NCBI RefSeq assembly: GCF_004402485.1
Contig: NZ_SOFG01000019.1
Location: 32,583-96,582 of the forward strand
Source of the DNA: Cryobacterium algoricola
GTDB lineage: Bacteria; Actinomycetota; Actinomycetes; Actinomycetales; Microbacteriaceae
Length of the DNA stretch: 64,000 bases
Reading direction: 5' to 3'
The notes below the pieces were generated by a model that had not been told where the DNA came from, did not search any database, and was given only the letters and a program-made list of their open reading frames with translations. The translations under genes and the position numbers were made by a program. This document shows, piece after piece, positions 16,188 through 29,772 of this stretch. Position 1 is the first letter of the stretch; every line of letters begins with the position of its first letter.

Positions 16188-18044
16188 TCAGAGGGTGTCG
16201 GTCAGCACGAGGTCCCCTGCGGTGGAGACCGTCAGGTTCCAGCCGAGCGGCACCCGTGCGGTGAAGAAGGGCCCCTCGACGATGGCCGGTCCCGGCGCGG
16301 TCGCCCCGGGCTGCTGGTCGTCGAGCCGGTAGACGGCGACGCTGTCGACCTGCGTGGCCGACGAGCGCACCCGGCGGGTCCCCGCGGGGACGGCGGCGCT
16401 CGTCGCCCCGGGGACCCCGCCCTCGAGGTGCGGGTGCGGGAGGCGGAAGATCGCCGTGAGCGTCAGGATCTCGGTGCCGTCCTCGTGGATGGTCGACCAT
16501 TCCAGATCGCACTCGGCCAGGTCGTGCCCCTCCTGGAACATGTCGCGGGAGGCGTTCGCCGTCATGGTGCGCCGCGCGACGTCGATTTCCTCGACCGTGC
16601 AGCCCGTGACCGGGGTCTCGTAGGACTGCGCGATGTCGGAGAAGCTGATGCCGTACGCCGAGAAGACCGCGGCGAGGCGCGGCACGAGGACCTGGCCTAC
16701 TCCGGCGGTCCTGGCCGCGGTGCACGCGTTCATCGGGCCGCCGCCGCCGAAGGCCGCGAGGGTGGTGTCGCCGTCCGGGCTGACGAGCGGGGCGAAGGCC
16801 TCGGCGAGCCGGGCGGAATAGGTCCCTTCCATCCGCACCAGGGCCTCCTCGAGGGAGATACCGAGGGGTTCGGCGATCGTGCGCGTGATCACGGACCGGG
16901 ACCGTTCGGCGTCGAGCGCCAGCTCGCCGTTCAGGTAGGTGTCCGGGTCGAGCACGCCGAGCAGCAGGTTGACGTCGGTGATCGTCGCCTGGGTACCGCC
17001 GAAACCGAAGCACGCCGGGCCGGGGGCCGCGCCGACGCTTTCGGGCCCGATGGTGATCGCGCCGTCGCGGACGGCGATGACCGAGCTGCCGCCGACGCCG
17101 AAGGAATGCACGTTGCTCATCTCGTAGGAGATCGCGACGCCCTGGATGGACCCGCGCCGGTCGACGGTGATGAGCGAATCGGTGACCTCGCCGACGTCGG
17201 TCGTCGTGCCGCCGACATCGATCATCAGCACGTGCGGGAGGCCGTAGGCCTCGGCGAGGGCCCGGGTTCCCTCCAGCCCGCCGCGCGGGCCTGACGAGTA
17301 CGTCTTGAGGGCCACCGACTTGGCGACCCGGGAGGAGGCGCCGTCGTTGCGGTAGATCAGCAGCGGGTTCCGCACCTTGTACTCCCGCAGCCGGTGCTCG
17401 GCGCTGTACAGGAAGCGTTCGACCGTCGGGTGCAGGAACGAGTTGAGGATGCCGGACCAGATCTGGCGGGTCCGAGAGGTGTCGGCGGCGAAGTCCCGGG
17501 AGAACAGGATCGGCACGGAACCGAGCAGGTGGCGCGGGAAATTCCGCAGCATGGCGCGCTTGTAGAGCTGCTCGCGGTCTGCGCTCCCCGCTGCGATGAC
17601 GAGCCGTTCGGCGCCGGCAGTCGTCAAGCGGTTGATCTCGGCGACGAGGGCGCCCGCGAGGTCCTCCGGGGTCCCGTCAGGGGAGACGACCGCGACACGG
17701 ACCCCAACGAGGTCGTCGAAGAGTCCGCCCCGGTCCTCGAGGCCGCGCAGGGTGTCCGCGAGCGAGGGATCGTCGGTGATGAGCCCGATCAGCGGGCCCT
17801 TGCGTTCGACGAGCGCGTTGGTGCCCTGCGTCGACGAGTAGCGGATGTGCCGGGTCGAGTGCAGGAGCCCGGCAAGGTCCGCGTGTCCGAACAGTTGTTC
17901 GGACGCCTTGGACATTGCATCGAAGAGGCACTGGGACAGGTCGACGGGGGTGGTGAGGGTCTTGGTGAATGTGAAATCGGCGCCGCTGCCGACGACGATG
18001 TCGGTGAGGGTGCCGCCGTTGTCTATGTTGATCAATCGTTCCAT
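16188..18044 (-). CDS. Hydantoinase A/oxoprolinase-type protein, first gene of the acx operon
   Basis: 618 residues, a second HyuA-like ATPase: NIDNGGTLTDIVVG at the N-terminus, SSTQGTNALVERKGP, MIDVGGTTTDVGEV and GVGGSSVIAVRDG. It is about 90 residues shorter than the beta subunit downstream and clearly diverged from it. The conserved DxGGTxTD loops suggest ATP binding is kept. AAAGGAGCGCTC precedes the ATG. The classical acetone carboxylase cluster has only one HyuA protein, so this may be an alternative beta-like subunit, a second carboxylase component or a maturation ATPase. The role is not known. Confidence 0.75.
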   Translation of the reverse strand: MERLINIDNGGTLTDIVVGSGADFTFTKTLTTPVDLSQCLFDAMSKASEQLFGHADLAGLLHSTRHIRYSSTQGTNALVERKGPLIGLITDDPSLADTLRGLEDRGGLFDDLVGVRVAVVSPDGTPEDLAGALVAEINRLTTAGAERLVIAAGSADREQLYKRAMLRNFPRHLLGSVPILFSRDFAADTSRTRQIWSGILNSFLHPTVERFLYSAEHRLREYKVRNPLLIYRNDGASSRVAKSVALKTYSSGPRGGLEGTRALAEAYGLPHVLMIDVGGTTTDVGEVTDSLITVDRRGSIQGVAISYEMSNVHSFGVGGSSVIAVRDGAITIGPESVGAAPGPACFGFGGTQATITDVNLLLGVLDPDTYLNGELALDAERSRSVITRTIAEPLGISLEEALVRMEGTYSARLAEAFAPLVSPDGDTTLAAFGGGGPMNACTAARTAGVGQVLVPRLAAVFSAYGISFSDIAQSYETPVTGCTVEEIDVARRTMTANASRDMFQEGHDLAECDLEWSTIHEDGTEILTLTAIFRLPHPHLEGGVPGATSAAVPAGTRRVRSSATQVDSVAVYRLDDQQPGATAPGPAIVEGPFFTARVPLGWNLTVSTAGDLVLTDTL

Positions 18045-18131
18045 GAGCGCTCCTTTGCGTAGCTGTCGTGAATGATCGGGCCCTGTCGGGGGCCACGGGA
18101 ATCAGCGTGCCGCACCCCTCGCCGGGCAGCG

Positions 18132-18148
18132 TGTCCCAGATTGGGACA
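18132..18148. promoter_or_regulatory. Operator-like palindrome TGTCCCA-GAT-TGGGACA
   Basis: A perfect inverted repeat with 7-bp arms and 3-bp spacer lies in the 167-bp gap between the divergent acx operon and its regulator gene. A further half site, GTGTCC, follows five bases later. It is a good candidate for the Fis-type HTH of the adjacent regulator, which binds as a dimer. A TACGAT -10-like hexamer for the regulator lies at 18190-18195. Confidence 0.6.
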
Positions 18149-18211
18149 GCGGGTGTCCTATCGCTTCCGGTCCGCGTGCCGCATGCTTGTACGATCCACG
18201 AAGGAGTGAAT

Positions 18212-20074
18212 ATGCAGGAGTCTGCCGACAGGCGTTCCGCCATCAAGCTTGCTCGCGACACGTTCCTGCGCTCCGGGCGCACCGAAACCCGGGCGGTGCC
18301 CGACATCGTCGCGGCGTCCTGGCTGCGGTCCTTTTCGGCGGGAGTGGACGCATCCACTGCCCAGGCGATCTATCACAATGACCTCGACGTGACGGGCAGG
18401 CTGGTGCGCTGCTCGGAGACCGCCATCGCCCGGCTCGGCGACGAGATGGCCGAGATGCCGCTCAGCATCGTGCTCACCGACCACAAGGCCCGCATCCTGT
18501 GGCGCTCGGAGCGGGACCGCGGGATCGGCAGGCTCCTTGACGGCGTCTCCCTGGCCCCCGGGTTCAACTATGCGGAGGATTCCGTCGGCACGAACGGGAT
18601 CGGTACCGTGCTCGAGTCCGGCCGGCCGCTGTACATCGTCGGCCCGGAGCACTTCCACGAGCAGCTGCAGCCCTTCGCGTGCGCGGGGAGCCCGATCCGG
18701 GATCCCCTGACCAATCGTGTCGAAGGCGTCCTCGACATCACCTGCCTGAGCGAATATGCCAGCCCGCTGATGCATTCGCTCGTTCGTTCAGCGGCGCACG
18801 AGATCGAGCAGAATCTCCTCGTGGACCGCAGCCAGTGCCAGCAGGCGCTGTTCGAGGCGTTCGTCCGGGTGGATGCCCGCACCCACGCCGCCGTGATGGC
18901 GATCGGCGGGACGATGGTGATGGGCAATGCGGCGGCCCAGGGCCTGTTCGAACCCGGCGAGCAGTGGGCCATCCACGAGCACGCCCGCTACCTGATGACG
19001 AGCCGGGGAGGGCCTGCCGACCGGATCGAGCTCCCGTCCGGGCGACATGTGCACCTCCGCGGGACCCGGGTCGTCGTGGGGGCCGACGTCGCCGGAATCG
19101 TCGTCGTGGTCAGTCTCGTCGAGGCCGGCTCAGCCGTTCCGATGTCGCAGGCACCGGTTCTCGCGCCCGCACTCCAGGCCGGAGCGGGAACGGCCATGGG
19201 ACCGGAAACGGGCGCGGAGATGAGGGCGGCGGCCCCGGTCGTCGCCGAACAGCCGACGCGGTTCGGCGACGGCAGGTCCCTGCTCTGGAAGCGTGCCTGC
19301 GCGGGCATCTCCGAGGCGCTCGTCGCCGCGGAGCCGCTCCTCGTCATCGGGGAATCGGGCTGCGGGAAACGGTCGCTCGTCGCCGATCTCTTCGAACGGG
19401 TCGTTGCTGGGGGCCGGACGAGGGAATTCGCCGCCGAAGACCTCGGAGACCTCCACGCCGAAGAAGCCGCTCGTGCCGCGGTCACCGAACGGACGCTTTA
19501 TATCGTCTCGAACATCAACCGGCTCGACGCCGAGGGTGTCGCGGTGTTCGACTCGTTCCTCGCCGCGCTCGCCGGGAGCGGACGGCCCGTATCCGTCGCC
19601 GCGACGGTTTCGGACGCAGACCTCGACTCCGACCTGCCGTTCCGTGCCGTCCTCTCTCATTTCGAGAAGGCTGTCACTGTCGCGCCGCTCCGCCACCGCA
19701 CCGAAGACATCGCCCTGCTCGTCACGCACCTCCTGCGCGGCTCGCCGGGGCAACGCGGCCCGGGAGTGAGCACCGCGGCGATGCGGGTCCTGTCCCGCTA
19801 TGACTGGCCGCGGAACATCCGTCAGCTCGAAGAGGCGCTCGCTTTCGCCAGGCTCAAGCGCCCGGTCGGCGAGATCCAGCCGGAGGACCTGCCCGGGTAC
19901 TGCCACAGCGGGGCTCAGCGGCAGCTGTCGACTCTCGAAGCGGGGGAGCGCGACCTGATCGTGACGGCCCTGCACGACGCGGAGGGCAACCGTGCGCGCA
20001 CAGCGGCGATGCTCGGGATCGCCCGCTCCTCGCTCTACCGCAAGCTCAAGAGCTTCGGGATCACTGCGGCCTGA
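18212..20074 (+). CDS. AcoR/AcxR-type activator: GAF, degenerate AAA+, Fis HTH
   Basis: 620 residues from the ATG behind AAGGAG. The N-terminal half has a GAF-type sensor (residues ~60-185, e.g. GVSLAPGFNYAEDSVGTNGIGT). The AAA+ part keeps a Walker A-like GESGCGKRS and the arginine-finger region SRYDWPRNIRQLEEAL. The GAFTGA loop that contacts sigma-54 is absent, and where GGTLFLDEI (Walker B) is expected the sequence reads RTLYIVSNI. The C-terminus is a Fis helix-turn-helix (GNRARTAAMLGIARSSLYRKLK). Actinobacteria lack sigma-54, so it probably acts with the housekeeping sigma factor and may not hydrolyse ATP. Divergence from the acx operon points to control by acetone or a related ketone/alcohol. 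Confidence 0.85.
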   Translation: MQESADRRSAIKLARDTFLRSGRTETRAVPDIVAASWLRSFSAGVDASTAQAIYHNDLDVTGRLVRCSETAIARLGDEMAEMPLSIVLTDHKARILWRSERDRGIGRLLDGVSLAPGFNYAEDSVGTNGIGTVLESGRPLYIVGPEHFHEQLQPFACAGSPIRDPLTNRVEGVLDITCLSEYASPLMHSLVRSAAHEIEQNLLVDRSQCQQALFEAFVRVDARTHAAVMAIGGTMVMGNAAAQGLFEPGEQWAIHEHARYLMTSRGGPADRIELPSGRHVHLRGTRVVVGADVAGIVVVVSLVEAGSAVPMSQAPVLAPALQAGAGTAMGPETGAEMRAAAPVVAEQPTRFGDGRSLLWKRACAGISEALVAAEPLLVIGESGCGKRSLVADLFERVVAGGRTREFAAEDLGDLHAEEAARAAVTERTLYIVSNINRLDAEGVAVFDSFLAALAGSGRPVSVAATVSDADLDSDLPFRAVLSHFEKAVTVAPLRHRTEDIALLVTHLLRGSPGQRGPGVSTAAMRVLSRYDWPRNIRQLEEALAFARLKRPVGEIQPEDLPGYCHSGAQRQLSTLEAGERDLIVTALHDAEGNRARTAAMLGIARSSLYRKLKSFGITAA

Positions 20075-20191
20075 GCTGTGGCCGGTCGCTCGGTGCCGAC
20101 CTGTCCCGTTCGTGCCGAAAGCCGCCGGTGGAACGGGGACTCTCGGTCGAAATGGTGATTCTCAGGCGTCGGGTGGGCGGATGCTGCCGGG

Positions 20192-20692
20192 CTACTTCGT
20201 GCTGCCGATGACCGGTGCCCACACGGCCTGGGCTCCGGTGTCGCCGACGATGACGACAGAGACGACGGAGCCGACGGCGCTGACGGCGACCGCGACCGCG
20301 AGGACAACGGTCAGGACGGTGCGGATGGCGGGGGTGGCAATCCGCGCGGCGTACTTCTGTCCCGGCCCGAAATAGCGGAACCACACCCACTGGGCCGCCG
20401 CGACGAGGAAGAGTCCGAAGATCCAGAACCGCACGCTTCCGCCGATGGCGACGTGCGCTCCGCTCAGTGCGGTCGGCGTGATCACCTCGGCGAGGGCCTC
20501 ACCGGCCTCCACGGTCAGGATGGTCGCCCCGAGCGCGACGAACGCGAGCAGCGGCGTCACGATGCCGAGCCGGCGCCTGGCCGTCGGCCAGACCAGGGTC
20601 AGGATCGTGCAGAGGGCGGCGAGGGGGATCAGGATCACGCTCGCGTGCACGAGAAGGGGGTGCAGGGGAAGCCCGGCGATCACCCAGTTCAT
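20192..20692 (-). CDS. DUF2231 membrane protein
   Basis: 166 residues with four hydrophobic helices. The N-terminal GLPLHPLLVHASVILIPLAA is the hallmark of DUF2231 proteins, whose conserved His residues suggest heme or metal binding, though function is unknown. A second conserved block, GEALAEVITPTALSGAHVAIG, follows. It stands alone between the convergent regulator gene and the LysR-type gene; the preceding 117 bases to the regulator stop hold no obvious terminator. Confidence 0.75.
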   Translation of the reverse strand: MNWVIAGLPLHPLLVHASVILIPLAALCTILTLVWPTARRRLGIVTPLLAFVALGATILTVEAGEALAEVITPTALSGAHVAIGGSVRFWIFGLFLVAAAQWVWFRYFGPGQKYAARIATPAIRTVLTVVLAVAVAVSAVGSVVSVVIVGDTGAQAVWAPVIGSTK

Positions 20693-20804
20693 GCCGTAGC
20701 CATCCGCTGGATAGACGCTGAGTCGATGTGCCGTGGTTCTCTGATGATCGTGCCCTTCCCGAGTGTGGACGAAGCCAGCCTATCGGCCGGGCGGGTCCCG
20801 TCGA

Positions 20805-21155
20805 TCAGCGGGACTGGCGGCGTCCCTTGGGCTTCGGCGCTCCCTTGACCGCGGGCGCCCGGCCCTGGCCCTTGGAGGCCTTGGCCTTGCCGCCTGCTTT
20901 CGCCGGCTTCTGCGGGGCGGCTGCCGCAGTGGGCTTCCGCACCACGGGGCGCGCGACCTCGAGCAGCTCGAGTCCGGCGCTCGTCAGGGTGGGCACGTCG
21001 TCGACGGTGACGAACAGTTCGCCGCCCACCTCCTCCTCGAGCTTGCGGATGGAGATCAGCAGGGTGGCGCGGGTCATGTTGAGGGTCTTCGCCGCGGCAC
21101 CCCAGTTGGTGGCTTCGGCGGTCGTGACGAAACGCCGGAGCAGGGTGGTGTCCAC
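20805..21155 (-). CDS. Truncated LysR-type HTH protein with basic tail
   Basis: 116 residues from the GTG that opens VDTTLLRRFVTTAEATNWGAAAKTL. Residues 1-65 are a LysR-type winged HTH (TRATLLISIRKLEEEVGGELFV). The usual ~200-residue effector domain is absent; instead a lysine/alanine/proline-rich tail (PQKPAKAGGKAKASKGQG) runs to the end, like nucleoid-associated proteins. The longer frame upstream lacks protein character; GAAGG lies seven bases before the GTG. I infer a DNA-binding, perhaps nucleoid-shaping protein. It is divergent from the ABC-F gene, whose ATG lies 92 bp away. Confidence 0.7.
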   Translation of the reverse strand: MDTTLLRRFVTTAEATNWGAAAKTLNMTRATLLISIRKLEEEVGGELFVTVDDVPTLTSAGLELLEVARPVVRKPTAAAAPQKPAKAGGKAKASKGQGRAPAVKGAPKPKGRRQSR

Positions 21156-21247
21156 AAGAAAGCCCTTCGAACTGCCACCGTGCCGGTCACGGGGCAGTAA
21201 CAGGCTACGCGGTGCCGGGAGAACAGGCGCAATGAGAACATGGAGCA

Positions 21248-22912
<1,665 letters not shown>

Positions 22913-22964
22913 CCGCCCGCGCTCCCCGCATCCGCCCGCCCCGCCCGCACGTCGCCGCACGCCA

Positions 22965-23023
22965 GCGAGAGCGCACTTGTGGCCCTTAAACCCGGTGCTT
23001 AAGGGCACTTTTCGCGCTCTCGC
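22965..23023. repeat. REP-like palindrome, copy 1
   Basis: 25-bp arms starting GCGAGAGCGCACTTGTGGCC with outer (10 bp) and inner (8 bp) halves paired and a mismatched middle; the 9-base loop is ACCCGGTGC. It shares sequence with the copies near 28.8 kb and 42.8 kb. It lies between two co-directional genes, so it could also end transcription of the ABC-F gene, although no T-run follows. Confidence 0.8.
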
Positions 23024-23091
23024 GGGTGGGTGGGCGAGCGGATGCGCGGGCGGGGGTTGGTGAGGGGGCGCGAGCGTGGTTGGGTGGGCGG

Positions 23092-23694
23092 GTGACCACT
23101 CTGCCGATGTTTCCGCTGGGATCTGTGCTCTTCCCGCACATGCCGCTGCACCTGCGCGTCTTCGAGCAGCGCTACCTGATCATGATGGCGCGGGTGCTCG
23201 ACGCCGACGCCGCGGTCTTCGGCGTGGTGCTGATCGAGCGCGGCCAGGAGGTCGGCGGCGGCGAGCACCGGTTCGGGATCGGGACGGTGGCCAGGATCAC
23301 GCAGCTCGAGGCCCCCGAGGGGTTCGTCGGCGTCGTAGCGCAGGGCGAGCGGCGCATCGAGGTGCTCGAGTGGCTCGACGACGACCCGCACCCGCAGGCG
23401 AGCGTCCGCGAGCTCGCCGAACTCGAGTGGGACGACGAACTGTTCCCGCTGCGGGAACGGGCCGAACGGGTCGTGCGCCGGGCCCTCGCGCTCGCGAGCG
23501 AATTCACCGAACAGCCCTGGGCTCCCGACGTCGAACTCTCCGGAGACCCGGCCGTCGCGGCCTGGCAACTCGCGGCGATCGCACCGGTCGGACCGCTCGA
23601 CCAGGTCGAGCTGCTGCGGTCGGAGTCGATGGAGGCCCTGCTCACCCGAGTGATCGAGGTCACCGAGGCGGCCACAGACTCCTTCGGCGCCTGA
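23092..23694 (+). CDS. Lon substrate-binding (LON N-terminal) domain protein
   Basis: 200 residues from the GTG that begins VTTLPMFPLGSVLFPHMPLHLRVFE, the standard opening of stand-alone LON-domain proteins. RFGIGTVARITQ and GERRIEVLEW are further conserved strands, and the C-terminal half is helical. No ATPase or protease part follows. Such proteins are thought to bind unfolded protein segments, but their client and partner are unknown. An upstream in-frame ATG lies in GC-rich non-coding sequence next to the palindrome and is not preferred. Confidence 0.85.
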   Translation: MTTLPMFPLGSVLFPHMPLHLRVFEQRYLIMMARVLDADAAVFGVVLIERGQEVGGGEHRFGIGTVARITQLEAPEGFVGVVAQGERRIEVLEWLDDDPHPQASVRELAELEWDDELFPLRERAERVVRRALALASEFTEQPWAPDVELSGDPAVAAWQLAAIAPVGPLDQVELLRSESMEALLTRVIEVTEAATDSFGA

Positions 23695-23824
23695 CCGGCC
23701 CGCAACCGAGGCCGGTCGGGCAGGCCGGAGCCGGTCGCTGGGGGACTCCGGCTGCTAAGCTGCTCGCGAAGCGGTTGTGCCCTGACGGGTGTGCCGTCCA
23801 ACTGAATACCGGGCCGACATGGCC

Positions 23825-24018
23825 GATGCGGGAGAGTCCGGCGCCTCGGCGGCCGGACACCGAAGGAGCAATCCTCCCCGACAATCTCTCAGGTACTCGT
23901 ACCGCATCGGACTGGCCACTCTGAAAAGTAGTCGCAGCACAGTGCGGCTCGCCCATGGTGAAAGTCACGTCCCGACCAGGACGCGGCGAAGCTCTCAGGC
24001 CTGACGACAGAGGGGGAG
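23825..24018 (+). promoter_or_regulatory. Tandem glycine riboswitch
   Basis: Two consecutive glycine aptamers precede gcvT. Aptamer 1 shows GCGGGAGAGTCCGG, ACACCGAAGGAGCAA and CTCTCAGGTA with closing ACTCTGA. Aptamer 2 shows CCATGGTGAAAGTCAC, GCGAAGCTCTCAGGC and GACAGAGGGGGAG. In this class glycine binding normally turns on the glycine cleavage genes. The remaining ~130 bases between the LON gene and the first aptamer hold the expected promoter, with no other feature seen. Confidence 0.93.
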
Positions 24019-24024
24019 TTCCCA

Positions 24025-24042
24025 CGGGGTCTTTCGACCCCG
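24025..24042 (+). promoter_or_regulatory. Riboswitch expression-platform hairpin
   Basis: CGGGGTC-TTTC-GACCCCG, a 7-bp stem directly after the second aptamer and about 40 bases before the gcvT start. No T-run follows, so control may act on translation or by competing structures rather than classical termination. Confidence 0.55.
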
Positions 24043-24082
24043 AGAATCTCGCTCGGCCGCGGCCGACCTGCCTGGAGAACTC

Positions 24083-25210
24083 ATGACCCCGGAACTGACC
24101 GAACGGTATTCCCCGCTGCACCAGGCGCACGTCGATGCCGGAGCCAGCTTCACCGACTTCGCCGGCTGGCAGATGCCGGTGCGCTACTCGAGCGATCTCG
24201 CCGAGCACCACGCGGTGCGCACCGCGGCCGGTCTGTTCGACCTCTCCCACATGGCCGAGATCCGGGTGAGCGGGGCGGATGCCGCGGCCTACCTCGACTA
24301 CGCCCTCGCCGGAAAGCTCTCCGCGATCGCCCTCTTCCAGGCGAAGTACAGCCTGATCCTCAACGCGGCCGGCGGCATCGTCGACGACGTGGTCGTCTAC
24401 CGCACCGGAGAGACCGAGTTCCTGGTGATCGCCAACGCCGGCAACCACTACCCGGCGCTCGAGGCCCTCACCAAGCGCGCGGCCCGCTTCGACGTGACCG
24501 TCACCGACGAGAGCGACGACACCGCCCTCATCGCCGTGCAGGGCCCGAACTCCCTCGCCATCCTGCAGGCGACCGTCGGTCTCACGGCCACGGACGACCT
24601 CGCCGCCCTGCGCTACTACCGGGCGATGACGGGCACCTTCGGCGAGGTCCCCGTGCTGATCGCCCGCACCGGGTACACCGGGGAGGACGGCTTCGAACTG
24701 TACGTGCCCGTCGCCGAGGCGCTCGCACTCTGGAACGCCCTCACCGTTGCCGGCGCGGGCCACGGCCTCGTGCCCGCCGGCCTCGCGAGCCGCGACACCC
24801 TGCGCCTCGAGGCCGGGATGCCGCTCTACGGCCACGAGCTGAGCGTCGCGACCTACCCGGCCCAGGCCGGACTCGGCCGGGTCGTCAACCTCGCCAAGGA
24901 GACCGACTTCATCGGCCGCGCCGCGAGTGAAGAGGGTCCGCAGGCGGGGTCCGCCGTGCTCGTCGGCCTCGTGTCCGCGGGCAAGCGTGCCGGCCGCGCC
25001 TCCTACGACGTCTACCGCACCGCTGACGCGCACACCCCGGAGGGCATGATCACGAGCGGCGCCCTCTCCCCGACCCTGGGGCATCCGGTCATGATGGCGT
25101 ACGTCTCGCCGTCGATCGCCCGGCTCGGCACCGAGGTCTTCGTCGACGTGCGCGGCACGCGGATCCCGGCGACCGTGACCGCGCTCCCGTTCTACTCCCG
25201 CAAGCCCTGA
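24083..25210 (+). CDS. gcvT: Aminomethyltransferase, glycine cleavage T-protein
   Basis: 375 residues, usual for GcvT. It transfers the methylene group from the aminomethyl-lipoyl H-protein to tetrahydrofolate, releasing ammonia. Conserved segments include [21 protein letters not shown] at the N-terminus, [19 protein letters not shown]-type [26 protein letters not shown] (folate site) and [17 protein letters not shown]. The ATG follows GGAG by six bases. First gene of the riboswitch-controlled gcvT-gcvH-gcvP operon. Confidence 0.96.
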   Translation: MTPELTERYSPLHQAHVDAGASFTDFAGWQMPVRYSSDLAEHHAVRTAAGLFDLSHMAEIRVSGADAAAYLDYALAGKLSAIALFQAKYSLILNAAGGIVDDVVVYRTGETEFLVIANAGNHYPALEALTKRAARFDVTVTDESDDTALIAVQGPNSLAILQATVGLTATDDLAALRYYRAMTGTFGEVPVLIARTGYTGEDGFELYVPVAEALALWNALTVAGAGHGLVPAGLASRDTLRLEAGMPLYGHELSVATYPAQAGLGRVVNLAKETDFIGRAASEEGPQAGSAVLVGLVSAGKRAGRASYDVYRTADAHTPEGMITSGALSPTLGHPVMMAYVSPSIARLGTEVFVDVRGTRIPATVTALPFYSRKP

Positions 25211-25320
25211 TCCCTGAGGCCCTGACCCCGCGGGCATCCGCCCAGCTCGCTCCCGCCGGCGAATCACGCCGGCATCCCACACCAGACGCACTGCCCGTTG
25301 TTCCGCCGAAAGGACACCCC

Positions 25321-25692
25321 ATGACCGACCAGACCACCCTCAAGTACACCGCTGAACACGAGTGGGTGCTCCTCGAGGGCGACACCGCGACCGTCGGCAT
25401 CACGGCATACGCGGCCGAGAAGCTCGGTGACGTCGTCTTCGTCGAACTGCCCGCCGTCGGCACGGGCGTCATCGCCGGCTCGATCGTCGGAGAGATCGAA
25501 TCCACCAAGTCGGTCGGCGAGCTCTTCGCGCCGGTCACAGGCACGGTCACGGCCACCAACGACGGCGTCGTCGACAGCCCCGAGCTCGTCAACAGCGACC
25601 CATTCGGAGAGGGCTGGCTGATCAAGGTCACCTTCCTCGAGCTGCCGCCCCTCCTCACCCACGCCGAATACTCCGCCCTCACCGGCGAGTAG
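25321..25692 (+). CDS. gcvH: Glycine cleavage H-protein
   Basis: 123 residues. [17 protein letters not shown] carries the lysine (ESTKS) that receives lipoate, the swinging arm that carries the aminomethyl group between P- and T-proteins. [13 protein letters not shown] opens the hammerhead fold. CGAAAGGACACCCC before the ATG supplies the ribosome site. It lies 110 bases after gcvT and 25 before gcvP. Confidence 0.96.
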   Translation: MTDQTTLKYTAEHEWVLLEGDTATVGITAYAAEKLGDVVFVELPAVGTGVIAGSIVGEIESTKSVGELFAPVTGTVTATNDGVVDSPELVNSDPFGEGWLIKVTFLELPPLLTHAEYSALTGE

Positions 25693-25717
25693 ACCCACCG
25701 GAAGCAGGCAGCGCCAG

Positions 25718-28714
<2,997 letters not shown>

Positions 28715-28763
28715 CAGCATCCGCTGAGCCCTGACGCGCCCGCAGCCCAGCCACAGCCCGGCC

Positions 28764-28822
28764 GCGAGAGCGCACTTTTGGCCCTTAAACCCCCGGTTTA
28801 AGGGCCAAAAGTGTACTCTCGC
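28764..28822. repeat. REP-like palindrome, copy 2, between convergent genes
   Basis: 28-bp arms with only two mismatches, loop CCC. The left arm begins GCGAGAGCGCACTTTTGGCC and ends TTAAACC. It sits between gcvP and the convergent CPBP gene, so it may serve as a bidirectional transcription end, and it shares sequence with copies near 23.0 and 42.8 kb. Confidence 0.85.
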
Positions 28823-28907
28823 GGAAGGAAACCGGCGGTTCTGCGGACGAGGCGAGACGGGGACCGGCGCGGGGACGGGACGGGCGCGGGCGCGGGGAGC
28901 GCGCGGG

Positions 28908-29666
28908 TCAGGTGGCGGGGGCCAGGAGCGCTGGCCACCAGGCGACAGCTAGGGGGTAGCCGACGAAGGAGACCACGTCGAGGATCGTGTGCGCCACGAC
29001 GAGCGGCGCCGTGCGGCCCCAGCGGGTGTAGCACCAGCCGAAGACGACGCCCATGGCGGCGTTGCCGATGAACGGTCCGATGCCCTGGTAGAGGTGGTAG
29101 CTGCCGCGGAGCAGCGCGGATGCCGAGATGATCGTCCAGGTCGACCAGCCGAGCTCCTTGAGCCGGATGAAGAGGTACCCGACGACGATGAGCTCCTCAC
29201 TCAAGGCGGCGCGAACCGCGGAGAACAGCAGGATCGGGATCGTCCACCAGAACGTGTCGATGGGGGAGGCGACGACCGCGACCGTGATCCCGAGCGCCCG
29301 CCCGGCGAGATAGAGGCCGAGGCCGGGGATGCCGATGGCGAGGACGAGCACAACACCGGCCGTGACGTCGCGCCCCGGCCGGGTCAGGTCGAAGCCGAGC
29401 CGGCGGAAACTGCTCGACCCGGGCCGCCAGAGCAGGTAGAGCACGAGGGCGACGGCGAAGAGCTCGAAGAAGATGCCGAGGAACTGGTAGGTGAAGTCGA
29501 GCCATTCCCGGGTCGACTGCGAGCCGTTGATGGTCGTCGACTGGTTACCGAGCGGGGTCGTGTCGGTCAGGCGGGCGATGATCGACACGATCGAATACAC
29601 GGCGGATGCCCCGAGCGACAAACCGAGGACGATGACGATTTCCCAGGCCAGTCGCGTCCGGTTCAC
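28908..29666 (-). CDS. CPBP family intramembrane glutamic endopeptidase
   Basis: 252 residues with about seven to eight membrane helices. The CPBP/Rce1-type motifs are present: the glutamate pair in ALSEELIVVGYLFIRL, the R-H motif in ALLRGSYHLYQGIGPF, and a late histidine in VVAHTILDVVSF. These residues form the intramembrane active site. Bacterial members take part in prenyl-like or bacteriocin self-protection processing, but most have no known substrate. It stands alone, 106 bases from the next gene. Confidence 0.82.
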   Translation of the reverse strand: MNRTRLAWEIVIVLGLSLGASAVYSIVSIIARLTDTTPLGNQSTTINGSQSTREWLDFTYQFLGIFFELFAVALVLYLLWRPGSSSFRRLGFDLTRPGRDVTAGVVLVLAIGIPGLGLYLAGRALGITVAVVASPIDTFWWTIPILLFSAVRAALSEELIVVGYLFIRLKELGWSTWTIISASALLRGSYHLYQGIGPFIGNAAMGVVFGWCYTRWGRTAPLVVAHTILDVVSFVGYPLAVAWWPALLAPAT

Positions 29667-29772
29667 GCCCCGGCTCCCTCGGGGAGCGTGCCGGAAGAAT
29701 CCAGGCCGGTAGAATCCGTGCCAGAAGAATTCATGGCCCCGCCCGTGCCGCCGGTGTTCATGCCGCCCGCTG

